A DNA stretch of 64,000 nt from Trichoplusia ni (GCF_003590095.1 NC_039482.1:6527657-6591656); one strand, 5' to 3'. Counted from the first letter of the stretch, positions 11,201-22,623 are shown. Numbers and translations are program-made. The notes: generated by a model not told the origin, from the sequence alone.

Positions 11201-14200
11201 TTTTTTTGGCTGCAACGGTTTTTTTCCAAAATATCTCATCAAAAATCAAAAGATTCATTTCAAACAAGCCGTTTTCCAGGCACTTTCAAAACGTTAAACA
11301 ATATTGACTCTAGGTACACGGTTAGAAAATGTCATGCTTATGAAGAAGAATCGGTAAGAAACTATAATTGTCTCAAATCTGTCTGAAAGCTATTTTCTTC
11401 TTCTTACCCTAAAAACCCGGAAATAATATATTTCGATATTTTTCTTATCTCAAAATTAAGCCGAATATTGCTAGGTAATCGGATCGCAATAAACTTACAC
11501 TCCGTAGCAAGAATATTAAAGACATTTTCTTAAATAAAAAACTTAAGTTCCGCTTGACCCACTTGAGTAATTCCATAAAGAAAATTGTAGAAGTCAAATC
11601 AAGAGATTGTCAATTAAGAGCACGGAGAAAATGTCCCCTACAATACGAGGCATAAGGTCATTTAATAAATATTTATCTTGCATTTCAGAACTATTCAAAG
11701 AAATATTGATATACGAGAGAACACTTACCTGGTTTCTGTATATTTATTTCTGGTCCAAACATTTGCCCCTGGACTCCCATCATTGGCTGCCCCATTGGCA
11801 CGACTGGTGCCATCGATGTTGGCACAGTTGGTGCTATTGGTACTGGCGTTGCAGGTATTGGCCCACCAATATTGGCCTCCAATACGGACTTGTTGGGGGG
11901 TAATATTGGCGGCACGTGGAGTTGGTTGGATGTTGGCAGACCAGGTTGGGTTGGGGCTATTGGTGATGGCTGGGGCAGTATCGGTGGTGTAGTCCCATTG
12001 ACTAGTAATTTGTCTTGTTGCTGCTGTTTTTGTTCTGTCCCTTGTGAGTGAATAATAATTGAGATTATTTTTTGTCAAATTTAAAGCGGGCTGGCACCGT
12101 GTTTTGCCCGGGTCTTTGTAATGGGGTATGTATATGCCTCAGACAGATTTCAAAAATATTGAATACGCAGTTTTCATTTTTAAATCACATTATCAAAAAG
12201 TAAGGAAGTTTAAAAGCACGCACTACTGGTAGTGGGAGTTAAAACTTCACTTGATTTTAAATCACATTACCCCCTTAAAAAAATACGTATCCAATATTTT
12301 TTTAAGGGAAATCTGATTGGCGGACTAAACTGTTTTTTTGTCCACTTAAAGTCCACTAAGGACATACATATAATGCTACTTTTATTTTAGTTGTAGTAAT
12401 ACCTGGCGTAGTCCCAGGCAGGTCTAACTCAGTGAAGGCCATGACGTTGAGCGCGGAGGAGAGCGCGGGCGCCACGCCGCCGCCCTCTGACGTCACGGCG
12501 GGTGACGTCACAGCCGCCATGCCAGCGGGCGCGGGGCCCGTCAGGGGCGGAGGAGCTACCGCGGCCCCACGACGACTGTACCAGAGAAATATTTATAAAG
12601 TACCGTTAACTAGCTGTGGCAAATTAAATATGATAGTTGCCATGGGAACAAAAATCGCGATAACTACCTCTTAGTCTAATTTTCTCCTAAATCCATTCAG
12701 TGATTTTTGCGTGTAAGAGTAACAAACATCCATACCTTATCCCCTTGTGCAGTGGAGTGAGGTTCAGAGAAAACCCCTTTTTCTTTGTACTTATTTTTGA
12801 AACAGAGATTTTTCAAGCATTGTACAGAGGGGGTCCTTCTTCATTCTGGCTTGATTTTCTTGGAGGTATCAGGGACCCTCACTATTTGCGGATGTTGACC
12901 TCAGAGTCCCCGCTTTTTATTATTACATTCCATAAAAAGGCACTCTCCTCATGTTCCATCAGATATGAATAGAGGGTCTCAGATATGGGGGATTTCGCGT
13001 TGGGAGATCTATACCACTCAGTGGAAATATATGTCTATCGATGTTTAGAACACATAATACAAGCTTTTCTTACTTTGAGACTAGATGGCATTGTGTGGAA
13101 GTTGTGCATAAAGTGGAAGTAAGTGTAATAAATATGCACGAGTGTTACCCGGGCCCCTTGGTGGGCGTGGAGATGGAGACCCTCCCCCACATGAGGCGGC
13201 GCAGCTCCTCGCCGCTGATGCCGCGCCGCCGCAGCTCCGCTATCGTCACGCGGCCCACGCGCTGCGGCAGCGGGACAGGAGACAAGTCGAAGATAAGCAA
13301 TATATTTGCGAGTTCAACAGCAGCGAGCCCCTACGACTGCCTAGGTCAAAGTTACGAGATTGCCTATGCATTCTCTGTTCGACCCTGGCAAGCCTTGGTT
13401 GTTTTGGACTCCTTTTTGAATAGTGGGTAAAGACCCCTCGCTTTCAGCAACAGATGCTTATACTTTAAAAAGCTGTACCTAACTGAAAAAAATACTGTTC
13501 ACAAGTTAAGCTACGCTTGTTATGGTCGGCCCGTGAATGGATGACCATCTATGTAATAACGATTTCCTGAGTCAGGCACATCTCCGGGAGACGTGTTAAA
13601 TTACGGGTAATGGCTGTTATTCCATAGATCCTTGATAGTCATTAGTTATGTTAGATGCATCATTACTGGTAGTCAGAAGCTAAAAAGTCTAACAACTAGC
13701 CCAGGTATCCGGGATGAGGGGGTCAGATAGGCAGTCGCTCCTTGTAAAACACTGGTACTTAGCTGAATCCGGTTAGACTGGAAGCCGACCCTAACATAGT
13801 TGGGATAAAGGGAAGGTTGATGATATCCTCACCTTCCAATTCGTAAGTGCCCCCTTCCTCTGCTTGGCCCTGGTCTTGGCCTTGCTCTTGATGACCATGA
13901 CGGCCCGCACCTCGTAGCGCGGGTCGTCGGAGGGCCCGAGCCCTATGGAGTACTCCTGCAGGTACTTGTGAGCGTCTTCCTGGGCTACCGACCGTTCTAA
14001 CGATACCACGATTTTTGCCCACTGGAAATTAAAGAAAGGGAAAAAATTTGAATTGGATTTAGTAAGAAAATTAGATGCTCATAAAGGTACATTTTGATTT
14101 TTTTGTCTTAAGTTATTCAGTTGCTTTAGATAACCTCGATCTGGTACTAAAATATGGATAAGTCAAATGCCAGGATATACTTTCTTCGTATAGTATTTTA

Positions 14201-17200
14201 AGGTCAAAACGTTGTGAGAAAATCTTTCTACTAACTCTATTCCCAAACTACGTTGGGGGTTCAATACCAACCTTTTCATACATTTCAGTATCTTTTCAGA
14301 AACGCCACCGTGTCAGCTCATGATCAGATCCCAGTTGGAATCAAAACTAATCGTGCGCTTCCAAAAAATACGCGTCGTTTTATGTACCATACAATTTTCT
14401 TTGTATAGCTATACTATATTATTGTCACGCTGCGACTAATAGGAGCGAAGATACAAAGGAAAATGTGGAAAAAACAGGGCAGGTATAAATCATAACTTAA
14501 ACATCTTCTAACCACGCGGACAAAGTCGCGGGCAACACCTAGTATAAATATATGAATAATATATTTCATACTTTGTCTTTCCCTCACCTGTTTAACCCAC
14601 TCCTTCTCCGACTGTTCGATGACGTGCGCGTAAGTGTTGCCCATCATAGCGATCAACATGTTGAGCAACAGGATCGGCACGAACACCATGAACACCGCGA
14701 ATACGGTCTTCGACAGGTTCGGGTATGTCGTCATGCTTAGATCTGTGTACTGCGAGTATTTTGGGTCAAGTTATTAAAACGGGAGCAATTTTAATATAAA
14801 GTACGGAATTTTTCAAAGTGAAGACTTACACTGTAATCTCCTAGAGTGATTTGAAACAGGGCCATCCATGTGGTTGGGTAGCTCGAGAACAGCGTGGACT
14901 GGACATTCGGGAAACCTAAAGAGAACAGACCAAAACCATAGTTACTGAGAACACGAATTTTACATTAAGGACGTATACAGCAACAGGATCACTTTTGTAT
15001 GAACTGGTTACACCTGGACCATTTTAATCCTCAAAAAGAAGCATGAAAAACACAAACTAAATGGAAATCCCTCTTATTGCAAAGCTCAGTCCCAATCATA
15101 TAATAGGACCTAATATTAAATCATAAAGAAGATAGCTCCAATACCTTTATACAAGAAGTAGAAGGACTGCGAGAATCCGAACAGCACGATGGTGTAGATG
15201 ATGCCGAAGGTGAACATGTCACCTGTGATCATGCTGTAGATCATCGTCACGAAGGGACCCGTCAGCTTCACGGCGCTGTACACAGAGGTGGTGTATAAGA
15301 AACAATACCCATGTTCCTGGATATTTTGAACAGAAACTAGTCGTGCAGCATTCTGGCTATCTTGCCATTAGTCCAGTCCAAAGACGTTATTACTTTTCCC
15401 ACGTTTGTCGTTCCGGTTGGATTTTTGTAACTCAATTTTAAAGCTCTTCCCGATAAGCTAGCAGACTGAAATTTTCAGGGTAGCTTCAAAGCCGATGACA
15501 ATGCAATTTACAACTATAAATACTGCCAAAATTTGATAAAATTTTACATTAAAAAACGTGGGTTTTTTTTAATCTATTTTTTTTTATGAATTGGATTAGT
15601 AAAATTCTGTCTTGCTGGGTTCTTTTTTAAACACATTGCCTTGGAAATCAATGCTTAAGTTTTGCTGTAGGTCGTACATTGCTACTTGAAGTGACGTCAG
15701 TTGGATTTGACAGGATGTAGAGTTTAGAGCAATGGTGCAAATTATGTTTATCAGTATGCCAGGGCGGAAAGAACTTGTTAGATTGGTCATCATAAGGTAA
15801 GGTGTAATTATCTTACCCAGCAAAGAACATGAGCAGGAACCAGCATCCCGGCAGCAGGAAGATGAGGAGCGCCTCCTCGAGCATGGTCTGCCGCATCAGA
15901 CGCGCCGGGATACACGCCAGCAGCAGCAGGTTCGAGATCAAGAAGATGAACTTCGCGGGCTCGTGGATCTGAAGCACATTGTGGTACAACAGTTAAGCTA
16001 ACACTGCTGATATTATCTGAAATCGGTGTTCGATAACAAGTGTAGTTGGAAATCAATGTTTACACAGTGTAAAGTTGATTAGGATCTAACGTGGTTTCTA
16101 GTAAGTACTTATACTTTGTCTTTGATTCGATTCATGGTGGTATTTGAGATAAACGTGTGGACCTCTAGGTTTGTTCTTTCTCTTCCCTGCCCATAACAGA
16201 ACTTTTGGCTCAACCAACTTACTAAGTGCTTGGAACTGGTTCTTTAACTGGTTTCTTTGCTGCAGTACAAGTATACCTTAGCGTGCTGACTGTAGTCCCC
16301 AGTTCGCTTGCTAGGCGGACCCCACACGGCCACACCTGGTATCAGAAACCTTACAAACTACCAAAGCAACGTACCAACTGCTTGAAGTACGCGACCAGTC
16401 CCTGGTTCTTCAGCTCATCTCCTTGCTGGAGTATGATGTACGCTAGAGTGCTGACTATAGTCCCCAGTTCGCTCGCTAGGCGGACCCCACTCCTGGCGTC
16501 CGTTATCTCGAGACCCCAGTCAGGGTGCGCGTCGGCCTCCGCGCTGCTGTGGCGGAGGTACACGGAGAGGGACAGGAGGAACAGATGCAGCATCAGGATG
16601 AGAAGACGTTTGAGGAATTTATTCTGGAAGAGAAATTGAAAATAATAAAAGCAAAAGTATTGCAACTATAAATATTTATCTTAAAGAACATACAGATTAG
16701 CTTCGGGTATGCGGCTCGTTGCACTGTACTACGACCATAGAAGTCTTGTTGTACTTAATTAATGTAACAGATGACTACATTTCTTTCTACCGTTTTTTAT
16801 CAGGACCGTATTCCAAATACATTTATTTAGCTGCCTACGAATCACTTTCATAGCTTAAGTGAACGCTAGCATATAAATATATTAGGGGGTTCTACGTACT
16901 CTAGCGAAGGTCTTCCATTTCTCTTCGAGCAGCCTTTGAATGATGCCTCCGTCCAACATGTTGAGATGCTCCTGTTTAGTTCCGTTCAGAATTATGAATA
17001 ATGCGGAGTTCCAGTCTGGAGAGAATAAGAAAGCATTCAGTTTTCGTATTGGGTCGTATGATAGGTTACGTCACAGGTACTGCTCGGATAGCCGAATGAT
17101 TGAGGTTACCACACTCACTGTACGTGGCATGTTCGATCCCGTGTAGGACAAACATTTGTGTGATCTACGAAAGCTTGTCCTGAGTCTGGGTGTTCTTTTG

Positions 17201-20200
17201 TAAATCTGCTGCACGAGGATTTAATTCATTTATGCAGTAGCCGTTGTTTTTAAATACGAATTAACTAACGTCCTACACATTAGACCACGTATCGTGTTAT
17301 CGAGGATTGATACTAATATGGCTGAAAACTAATGGCTACTATCTACTAAGTACTTATAAGGGCAAGATTACATCATATTTTGAAATTTATAAGCCGCAAA
17401 CTACAGTTAATAAAACCTACTTTAAAAATAATTCTAAAAACACTGATATTTTTATCGCGGAAATCTAGGTTCAACATAAAAGATTTAAAATTAGGTAACG
17501 TCTAACTTACTAGTCCGTCCATCAGGTAACAGTGTATCCAGAGCATTAAGTGGGTAAGCAGAGCAGGTGATGTTGGAGTACCGCCAGAACTCCTTAGCGG
17601 AGAGCTCCAACATCTCCCGGAAGACCGAGGCTCGGCCCAGCTGGCAGGCCAGGGTCAAAGGTGTGAAGCCAGCTAAGTTCATACGCCCGTTGCTGGCTGG
17701 TACTTTCGGATGGCGAAGCGCGTAGCCGAACATGTCCTGGGAGATGTTATTCGGAGGTATTTTGAAGCTGTAGTAGCTTAGTAGTAATAGGTAGGGACTT
17801 CCAAGTCAAAGTTCTGGAGTACGATCCTCGGGCACGGAGCATCTTTTCCAATGTTCAATATGTTTAAGAAATACAGCTTTCGTGTTTCGGAAGTCAAAAT
17901 GTAGGTGCTTCGCCTGATCTCTGTTCGGTCGTTCGGATTGCCGTCCGATCAGGCTAAGAATAAGGAAACAGAGAGGGCACCATTGTTACCGCGCCTCCTG
18001 TGCACTTAAATATGGCCAGCGCTGCTGGCATAATGTCTCGGTGGCCGAAAATCGTATCGTATATTATATTACGAGGAGATTATTAAATGATTCTATTCTA
18101 TTTCTCCATTACACTTTTTTCGAATCTCGGACTAAAAAAATATTTTTGACACATACCAACTTATCACAAACAACCACCATATGCAATATCATGTTCCCAA
18201 ACGAGTCTTGAGCGTCAGGGTCCGCTCCGGAGTCACACAGCAGGTTGTACACTCCCTCGTTGGCGCAGCAGGCTGCCCAGGCCAGGGGGTACTCTCCTAG
18301 GTAAGCCAGACCTTCGTAGTTTGTTTGTCTAGCTGGGGGTACGCGCTGCTGGTCTCGGGGGAGGAAGAAACTGCCTGAAACGTTTTAAAAGGAATTTTTG
18401 GGGGATTGGGCAAGCCAAGGAAGTGGCTGGATCGATTACCCTTTTACAGAAATTGCTAAAACGATTTATACAACTTTTTGCCCATAATATGAAATGGAGG
18501 TTATTTAAAAATGAGTTTTTTTTATGTATTTTTGGAATATTGGTTTATTTGGCTTGTAGCTTTTAGTAATGTTCATTTTAGCCTCTTTTTTTGACTTTTG
18601 ATGGTGCGGAAACCCCAGGAAAAAAAGCCAGGGAAAACTTGATCCTTTCTCTAAAAAAGGCACTTTTAGCCATTAACAGGGATTTATAGGAAAAGCTAAG
18701 GGAGGCCTTTGTCCTGCAGTACGCAATAATGACCAATAATAAAATAGTGGCTACAAGTTATAAACAAAAACCTGATTCTTAAGCGGCAAAATATTTACAA
18801 GAATAAGTCAATATTCCTATAGCTTACCGATAGCTCGCTGGTTGACGTCAGCCCCTGCCTCCACCAGGTCTTGTACTAACTCGTTGTTACTATAAGCTAT
18901 AGCTAGGTGCAGGGAACTTGCTCCTGTAAATCAGACTTTTTAGTTCGTCACTTTTCAAACGACTTTAAAAAGGAGGAGTTCCTAAAAACGTCTGTTTTCT
19001 GTTTGTTATCTTTGGACTTCATGAACCGATTTTGTTATAGTTTTTCATTTACGGTCTGTCATTTCCCATAAAAATTACATCAAGTTTGGCTATTAGGTAA
19101 CTACTTATTAAGGCTAACTTAAACGAGACCTCCAACGAAATACCGTGGGAGTTGCAAAGCATTGTGGAGCCTTGTAGCCTTGATGTCAAAAGTTTATCAT
19201 TTCAGAAAATATATAGAAACTCATACAATATTTCTCGCCTCGTCTTTAAGCCTTAACTCTAGTAAGGTAACTATAACTTACCTAAATATTCTTCACCTTC
19301 AACGACGTCTAGAGATAGTTTCGGAAAACATTTTACCAATGTTCTCGCTAACCTTGTGTGTATCTGAAATGTATAAAACTTTATATTTCCGTTAGAAAAC
19401 TAGTACAACTTATTCATTTCGGAATGATTATTAACAGAATGTTCAACTGCCGTTGTTAAAAAGCTTAGCGCAAGCTTAAAAAGATAGAACATCTAACTCT
19501 TTCAGGTTCTTCGGTACGAAAACATGATTAATTATTAGAAGAAACCTCCGCTGATCACATCATTCCCCTAATCTTATCCGGATTTTTTTAATTGAGTACG
19601 GCGCCGCAATACCTTTCTACCTGGCGTCATATCACAAAAAAAAAAAAACATTATTTGCTGCCATATCGTCTTTCACACAATCATCACAATTCATCGTTTC
19701 GTTGGTCGTCCTCTTTTCCTACATCCAGCTACATCCATGTTCAACAACTCTAAGCAGCTTGAACAGAAACTCCACCGGCCAAGTGTGTCAAAAAGATGAC
19801 CTTAAAAGAGGCTCTTAAAGTAGACATTGCCGTGCCGGAAGGACTCTACAATACGCTGTAGAGCGACGCTTTTCTTCCACAACTGCAACATACGAAGAAA
19901 CCCCTAAGAATTTAACTGGTAGTACGTTCTATCTGACCTTTGTATCACATATGATGAGTACATGCAGCAGCGACTCCCCCAGAGCCCCTCTGTAGCACAT
20001 CTGCCAGCAGGCTGTGTGGTCCTCCCATTTCGCGAGAGGGTCGTGTGGAGATAACGATGCTTCTATTGGTAGAACAACCTATAAGGGGAATTATACTTAC
20101 GATGACACAAAACTAAGAAATTTGTTTCATAAATAAGTTCTATCTGACTTTTTTTTATTGCGTATTTCAGAAATGACTGTTTTAAGCAGCATCAGACAGA

Positions 20201-21593
20201 AAATTGGGCAAAGCGTGATTATCAAGTTCTAAAAATAAATCCAAAGTAAAATGTACAAATTCAACGAAAAAATATTACGGAGTTAAATAAAGAAATACGT
20301 AAACATTTTAGTAAATAAAATTTATAAGGTGACCTAAGCCCAGCAGTTAGTTATAAGAAGAATGGCAAAAGAGAAGCCTATGCCCAGCTGTGGGATACTC
20401 AAGGTTGATCAAGACAATAAGTCACCACGTCACCTGTTCCTGGTCTCTGAACTTCCACCTCAGGTACTCAGCTCTATTGATCACCCGGCCCCGCCCGCCG
20501 GCGTACATGTATGCCGCGAACTCATCCTTTATTAACTTCTCTGCGGCCACCATCCCCCCTTTAGTATAGGTCTCGAGTAGGAGGCCACCTATAAATAAAT
20601 GTGGTTCCAATATTGATTACCTTTGTAAAACTGAACCTTTGTATACATTGATAAAATGTCCCAAAATAAATGATGTCAAATTAAGGTGTATATATTTGCC
20701 CATAGGATAACTGTTTTCACGTTTAAATGAGACCAAGCATATTATGTGGAGTCAACATTTTATAATTGGCTACCCTGAGAAGAAACCTTGAAGCAATCTC
20801 AGAGGTAGCTTTCTTTAAAAAACAATTGTATCGTATAGGAAACTTTAGTCTCAAAACTATCGAATTTAGTATTTAATTGTCCTTTTGTGGGTATCCGACA
20901 TTTAAGGTCTTAAGTCTGCTTCCATTTTTTTTCGCGAGTTACGCCAGAAGCTTTAGTGATAGCAATAGTTCAAACAAATATATTTAATTCTAGCTTTTTA
21001 AGGATATCGTCGACAACCAATTTAAGCTTAATATGATAACTAACAACGCTCAACTGAACAATAAAAATAGCATGCGTGAATATTAAAGACTCTTTATTCA
21101 TAACCTAAAATTTACATGATTCTAGATTTCAATATTTCGTAGCTCGAACACAGGTAGGCTAGCGATAAAATCGATAGGTCGTTCGTCTGGTTGAGGGGGA
21201 CCTGTCGGCTATTGGAGCTCCGTCCGGGCACCAATTAACAAACAGCTACGGACATGTAAACAGCGAACGTTGGTGCGTTCGGGAGGACTGACGTTTAGGG
21301 TGAGTGATCCATTGCATATCCATTTTAACTTTTAAATACTAAAACTAAACTATTAAACATCAAAAATTGAAGTAATTATTTTAATTCGCTCTAAAATCTA
21401 ATTCCGTGCCTGTGATTTTAAAATATAATGTGGTGCATTCATTATTCTTGTATGTCGTACCTTTTTTATAATCAGCAAGTTTATACAAAACGGTATGATC
21501 TTCACTGCTTGGCTGTGATATCACTCTATCTAGAACTGAACCACCGCCCTGCACGCCACCGGCTGATATCAATTTACTAAGTGCTTCCCCCAT
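5264..21593 (-). CDS. iav: Inactive-type TRPV channel, 24 exons, complete
   Basis: Exons in coding order: 21593-21461, 20588-20434, 20078-19938, 19363-19282, 18923-18828, 18374-18157, 17736-17511, 17015-16900, 16623-16375, 15968-15817, 15275-15145, 14915-14830, 14749-14588, 14021-13833, 13261-13149, 12575-12403, 12040-11729, 11169-11027, 10485-10353, 9492-9396, 8666-8583, 6234-6128, 5836-5740, 5423-5264. Every junction has GT-AG borders and matching phase, giving 3555 coding bases and 1184 residues, close to Drosophila Inactive (about 1120). Inactive pairs with Nanchung in cilia of chordotonal neurons for hearing and proprioception, and this pair is the target of pymetrozine-type insecticides (known for the family). 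Length, long C-tail and post-S6 sequence favour Inactive over the shorter Nanchung. Gene identity is firm; a few small exons could shift by some bases. Confidence 0.87.
6911..7711 (+). CDS. MADF-BESS-type DNA-binding protein, nested in an iav intron
   Basis: Two exons, 6911-7306 and 7382-7711, joined in phase 0 by GTGAGT...TTTTCAG, give 241 residues. The ATG at 6911 is preceded by AATA and opens the protein. Residues about 12-115 form a MADF (Myb/SANT-like) domain: FIKTYEHLPELWNPDHAHY near the start, ALLQ-like helix HDVLLQVLRKWDPEATRYSV, and a terminal FHMLRFLDD. The C-terminus (ERRYHAEL-like segment QRYHAELLINKVLITGLRNN) resembles a BESS interaction motif. MADF-BESS proteins are sequence-specific insect transcription factors; the target here is unknown. 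The gene lies antisense inside the intron between iav exons 21 and 22. It has its own poly(A) signal at 7826. The short length is normal for the family. Confidence 0.8.
7826..7831 (+). terminator. Poly(A) signal AATAAA of the nested MADF gene
   Basis: AATAAA about 115 bases after the MADF stop codon, on the same strand, in AT-rich 3' UTR. The placement fits a short 3' UTR ending well inside the iav intron. Confidence 0.55.
8805..8880 (-). mobile_element. Decayed LINE 3' end
   Basis: On the - strand the phrase GGCCTATGCCCAACAGTGGG is the end-of-ORF signature (EAYVQQW-like) seen at the 3' end of many lepidopteran LINE copies. Only the last few dozen bases are recognisable. It sits in an iav intron. 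Confidence 0.45.
9080..9282 (+). mobile_element. Dispersed repeat with GTCGCGGGCAACAGCTAGT end
   Basis: About 200 bases ending in ACGAAGTCGCGGGCAACAGC then TAGT. This tail recurs in the window at 14505-14543 and, reversed, at 55466. The ending in CTAGT after a GC-rich palindrome resembles short Helitron-like elements of Lepidoptera. An RTE-type LINE 3' end is an alternative. Located in an iav intron. Confidence 0.5.
9730..10335 (+). mobile_element. 5S-rRNA-headed SINE interrupted by another SINE
   Basis: The head holds CACAGGTTAAGCTACACTTG and, after a short AT insertion, GATGGGTGACCATC. Order and spacing recall the internal promoter boxes of 5S rRNA. The body contains GGTCAGATAGGCAGTCGCTC and ACTTAGCTGAATCCGGTTAG. 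The expected end (CAACATAGTTGGGAAAGGCT) appears only at 10308-10327, beyond an inserted tRNA-type SINE. Three other copies of this family lie at 13490, 24905 and 44540. It sits beside the donor of iav exon 19. Confidence 0.6.
10072..10306 (-). mobile_element. tRNA-derived SINE nested in a 5S-type SINE
   Basis: Read on the - strand it starts ACCTCCGTAGTCGAGTGGCG (A-box-like) and contains GGTTCGATCCCC (B box), then a body, and ends in an A-rich tail (T-run on + at 10072-10080). It splits the 5S-type SINE around it, so it inserted later. Confidence 0.65.
13490..13815 (+). mobile_element. 5S-rRNA-headed SINE, full length
   Basis: Same family as 9730. The head reads CAAGTTAAGCTACGCTTG, then GGTCGGCCCGTGAATGGATG. 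The body has TCAGATAGGCAGTCGCTCC, and the end has CGACCCTAACATAGTTGGGA. It lies between iav exons 14 and 15, ending about 20 bases from exon 14's donor. Confidence 0.6.
14505..14545 (+). repeat. Remnant of the CTAGT-tailed dispersed repeat
   Basis: CTAACCACGCGGACAAAGTC followed by GCGGGCAACACCTAGT matches the last 40 bases of the copy at 9080-9282. Only the tail is present, just outside iav exon 13. Confidence 0.5.
15398..15562. mobile_element. MITE with CCCACGTTT ends, copy 1
   Basis: Starts CCCACGTTTGTCG and ends AAAAAACGTGGG, so the two ends are inverted repeats. The inside shares long blocks with 53795-53988, for example CCCGATAAGCTAGC, TTTTCAGGGTAGCTTCA and GATGACAATGCAATTTACAA. It lies in an iav intron and has no coding capacity. 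Confidence 0.65.
16223..16335 (-). pseudogene. Duplicated fragment of iav exon 9, exon-like
   Basis: A 70-base block (16256-16325) repeats part of iav exon 9 (16421-16490) in the same orientation. The last 43 bases differ at only two positions. Around it are splice-like borders: an acceptor (TTTCTGATACCAG) and a donor (GTAAGTTGG) enclosing 113 bases with one open frame containing GVRLASELGTTVSTLRY, against GVRLASELGTIVSTLAY in exon 9. It starts in the phase that exon 9 leaves (0) but ends in phase 2, while exon 10 starts in phase 0, so inclusion would shift the frame. It could be a dead partial duplication, or a cassette that switches the channel off. Confidence 0.6.
17085..17235 (+). mobile_element. 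tRNA-derived SINE fragment
   Basis: Contains a weak B box (GTTCGATCCC) followed by the body phrases GTAGGACAAACATTTGTGTG and CTTGTCCTGAGTCTGGGTGT shared with 22855-22990. The 5' end is eroded. Located in iav intron 7. Confidence 0.5.
20335..20412 (+). mobile_element. Decayed LINE 3' end
   Basis: GAGAAGCCTATGCCCAGCTG followed by TGGGATACTC is a decayed copy of the LINE end signature also seen at 26027 and 8805. It sits immediately outside the donor of iav exon 2. Confidence 0.4.
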
Positions 21594-22609
21594 ATTAACA
21601 CGATATTTTCATCTTAATGTTAAAATGGCTGAAAAAAATTGAGGTTTTTAATTTTAAAAAGCGCGGGAATTCGTTACCGACAGTCATAGACCAGAAAAAT
21701 GATGAACAGTTTGTTATGCATTGCAAATTATAGTAGAAAGGTTCTTAGACAAAACTTTGGTATATTTACCAGCCCCAATATGGGATAGTTTTTCGTAACA
21801 TAATTTCCGTAGCTCGATGTGAAAGTAAGACCGTGACTGAAAGTCGACAATGTTTTCAATGTTAGCAAAAGGTTCGCTCTTACATCGTTTTATCAATTCG
21901 CAAAGATAAAGTAATAAAGTAAAAATGATAATTTCTTGAAAATATTAAAATACGCTATTTTTTAAGCTTGGTACGTTCAAATTTCCTTAGTCGAACGATC
22001 CGTCTGAAAAAAATGGTCAATAGTCTATGACGTCAAAATATTTCAAAGCAAGAATATATTATAAAACTTACTTCATTCTCGACGATATTCTACTCAATTT
22101 CTTTATAAACTTCGTTATATACATTTTCTCGTGTATTGTCCGGAAAAACATAATCTTATTTGAAAACTATCACGATGTCATCTACACACCATTTCATAAA
22201 ACTTGTAACACATTACGAAGAATATTGAGTTTTTTTCGATCTTAATGTTTTTAATTTTGATCCCTGTTTTTAGGTTACTGTGTCAATTAAATTAGGACAT
22301 ACTGCCATTTAATTTTTATGATTGAACTGACATAATAATTAAAAAATATTACAAAGCGTCATGCAACTAAAAACTCGATTTAATTAACACAAAATTTCAT
22401 CTAAATGAAACATATTTTTAAGCATAGCCAATCAGTTAAACGCAAATGAATAACACTGCACTTGATTTTTTTACATGTTTTGATACTTGATTTATTTCAG
22501 GGACAAAATCACTATAACTCGCTTAAATTAATTGCTTAAAACAATATTAAGTACAGTAAATACCTACGAGACACGTATTTTTAAGAAATACACATCTAAC
22601 ACGGATAGC

Positions 22610-22623
22610 TTTTCCATGGCAAC
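22610..22623 (-). promoter_or_regulatory. X-box-like RFX site upstream of iav
   Basis: On the iav strand the bases read GTTGCCATGGAAAA. The RFX consensus is RYYNYY, a 1-3 base spacer, then RRNRAC; this site matches all but the last base. It lies about 1 kb upstream of the iav ATG. Drosophila iav is an Rfx-dependent ciliary gene (known), so the position is sensible, but the site is unverified. Confidence 0.35.

Larger units (their letters stand above)
5264..14021 (-). other. iav: iav exons 14-24: long cytoplasmic C-terminal tail
   Basis: Residues 650-1184. Exon 14 (WAKIVVSLERSV, then IKSKAKTRAKQRKGALTNWK) and exon 15 (RVGRVTIAELRRRGISGEEL, then LMWGRVSISTP) are basic and conserved in Inactive proteins. 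Exons 16-17 are Pro/Gln-rich low complexity. Exon 18 is acidic (DEVFRDYLFELINLAEG, then DDVPEIDITVT). Exons 19-20 are GC-rich and Arg/Ala-rich. Exons 22-24 end in a Ser/Thr-rich tail (LIRTSSASTASLNSHTSADE). Exons 20 to 24 are short and separated by introns of up to 2.3 kb, one of which contains the MADF gene. Phase continuity is the main support for exons 19-24. Confidence 0.78.
14588..16623 (-). other. iav: iav exons 9-13: transmembrane domain, pore and S6
   Basis: Residues 390-649. Exon 9 opens with a hydrophobic helix (LLILMLHLFLLSLSVYL, S1). Exon 10 carries two further helices (FIFLISNLLLLACIP and LLIFLLPGCWFLLMFF). Exon 11 carries the S4-S5 linker and S5 (FGIIYTIVLFGFSQSFYFLY). Exon 12 is the pore segment, with the filter-like ITLGDYS after WMALFQ. 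Exon 13 is S6 (VFAVFMVFVPILLLNMLIAM) running into MGNTYAHVIEQSEKEWVKQ, the start of the TRP helix. This order is that of a standard TRPV subunit with nothing missing. Confidence 0.88.
16900..21593 (-). other. iav: iav exons 1-8: N-terminus and ankyrin-repeat domain
   Basis: Residues 1-389. The start MGEALSKLISAGG is the only ATG opening the frame of exon 1, which ends in a split Gly codon. Ankyrin-type helices are visible in exons 3-7: WQMCYRGALGESLLHVLI, ASSLHLAIAYSNNELVQDLV followed by EAGADVNQR, EYPLAWAACCANEGVYNLL followed by CDSGADPDAQDSFGNMILHM, and AGFTPLTLACQLGRASVF. Exon 8 (WNSALFIILNGTKQEHLNML) is the linker before the membrane domain that is typical of insect TRPV channels. Ankyrin repeats in TRPV proteins mediate assembly and regulation. 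Confidence 0.87.

Noticed and set aside
16226..16639. 137-codon + strand open frame
   Set aside because: It is antisense to iav exon 9 and its duplicate; the - strand reading has the channel homology and the splice phase.
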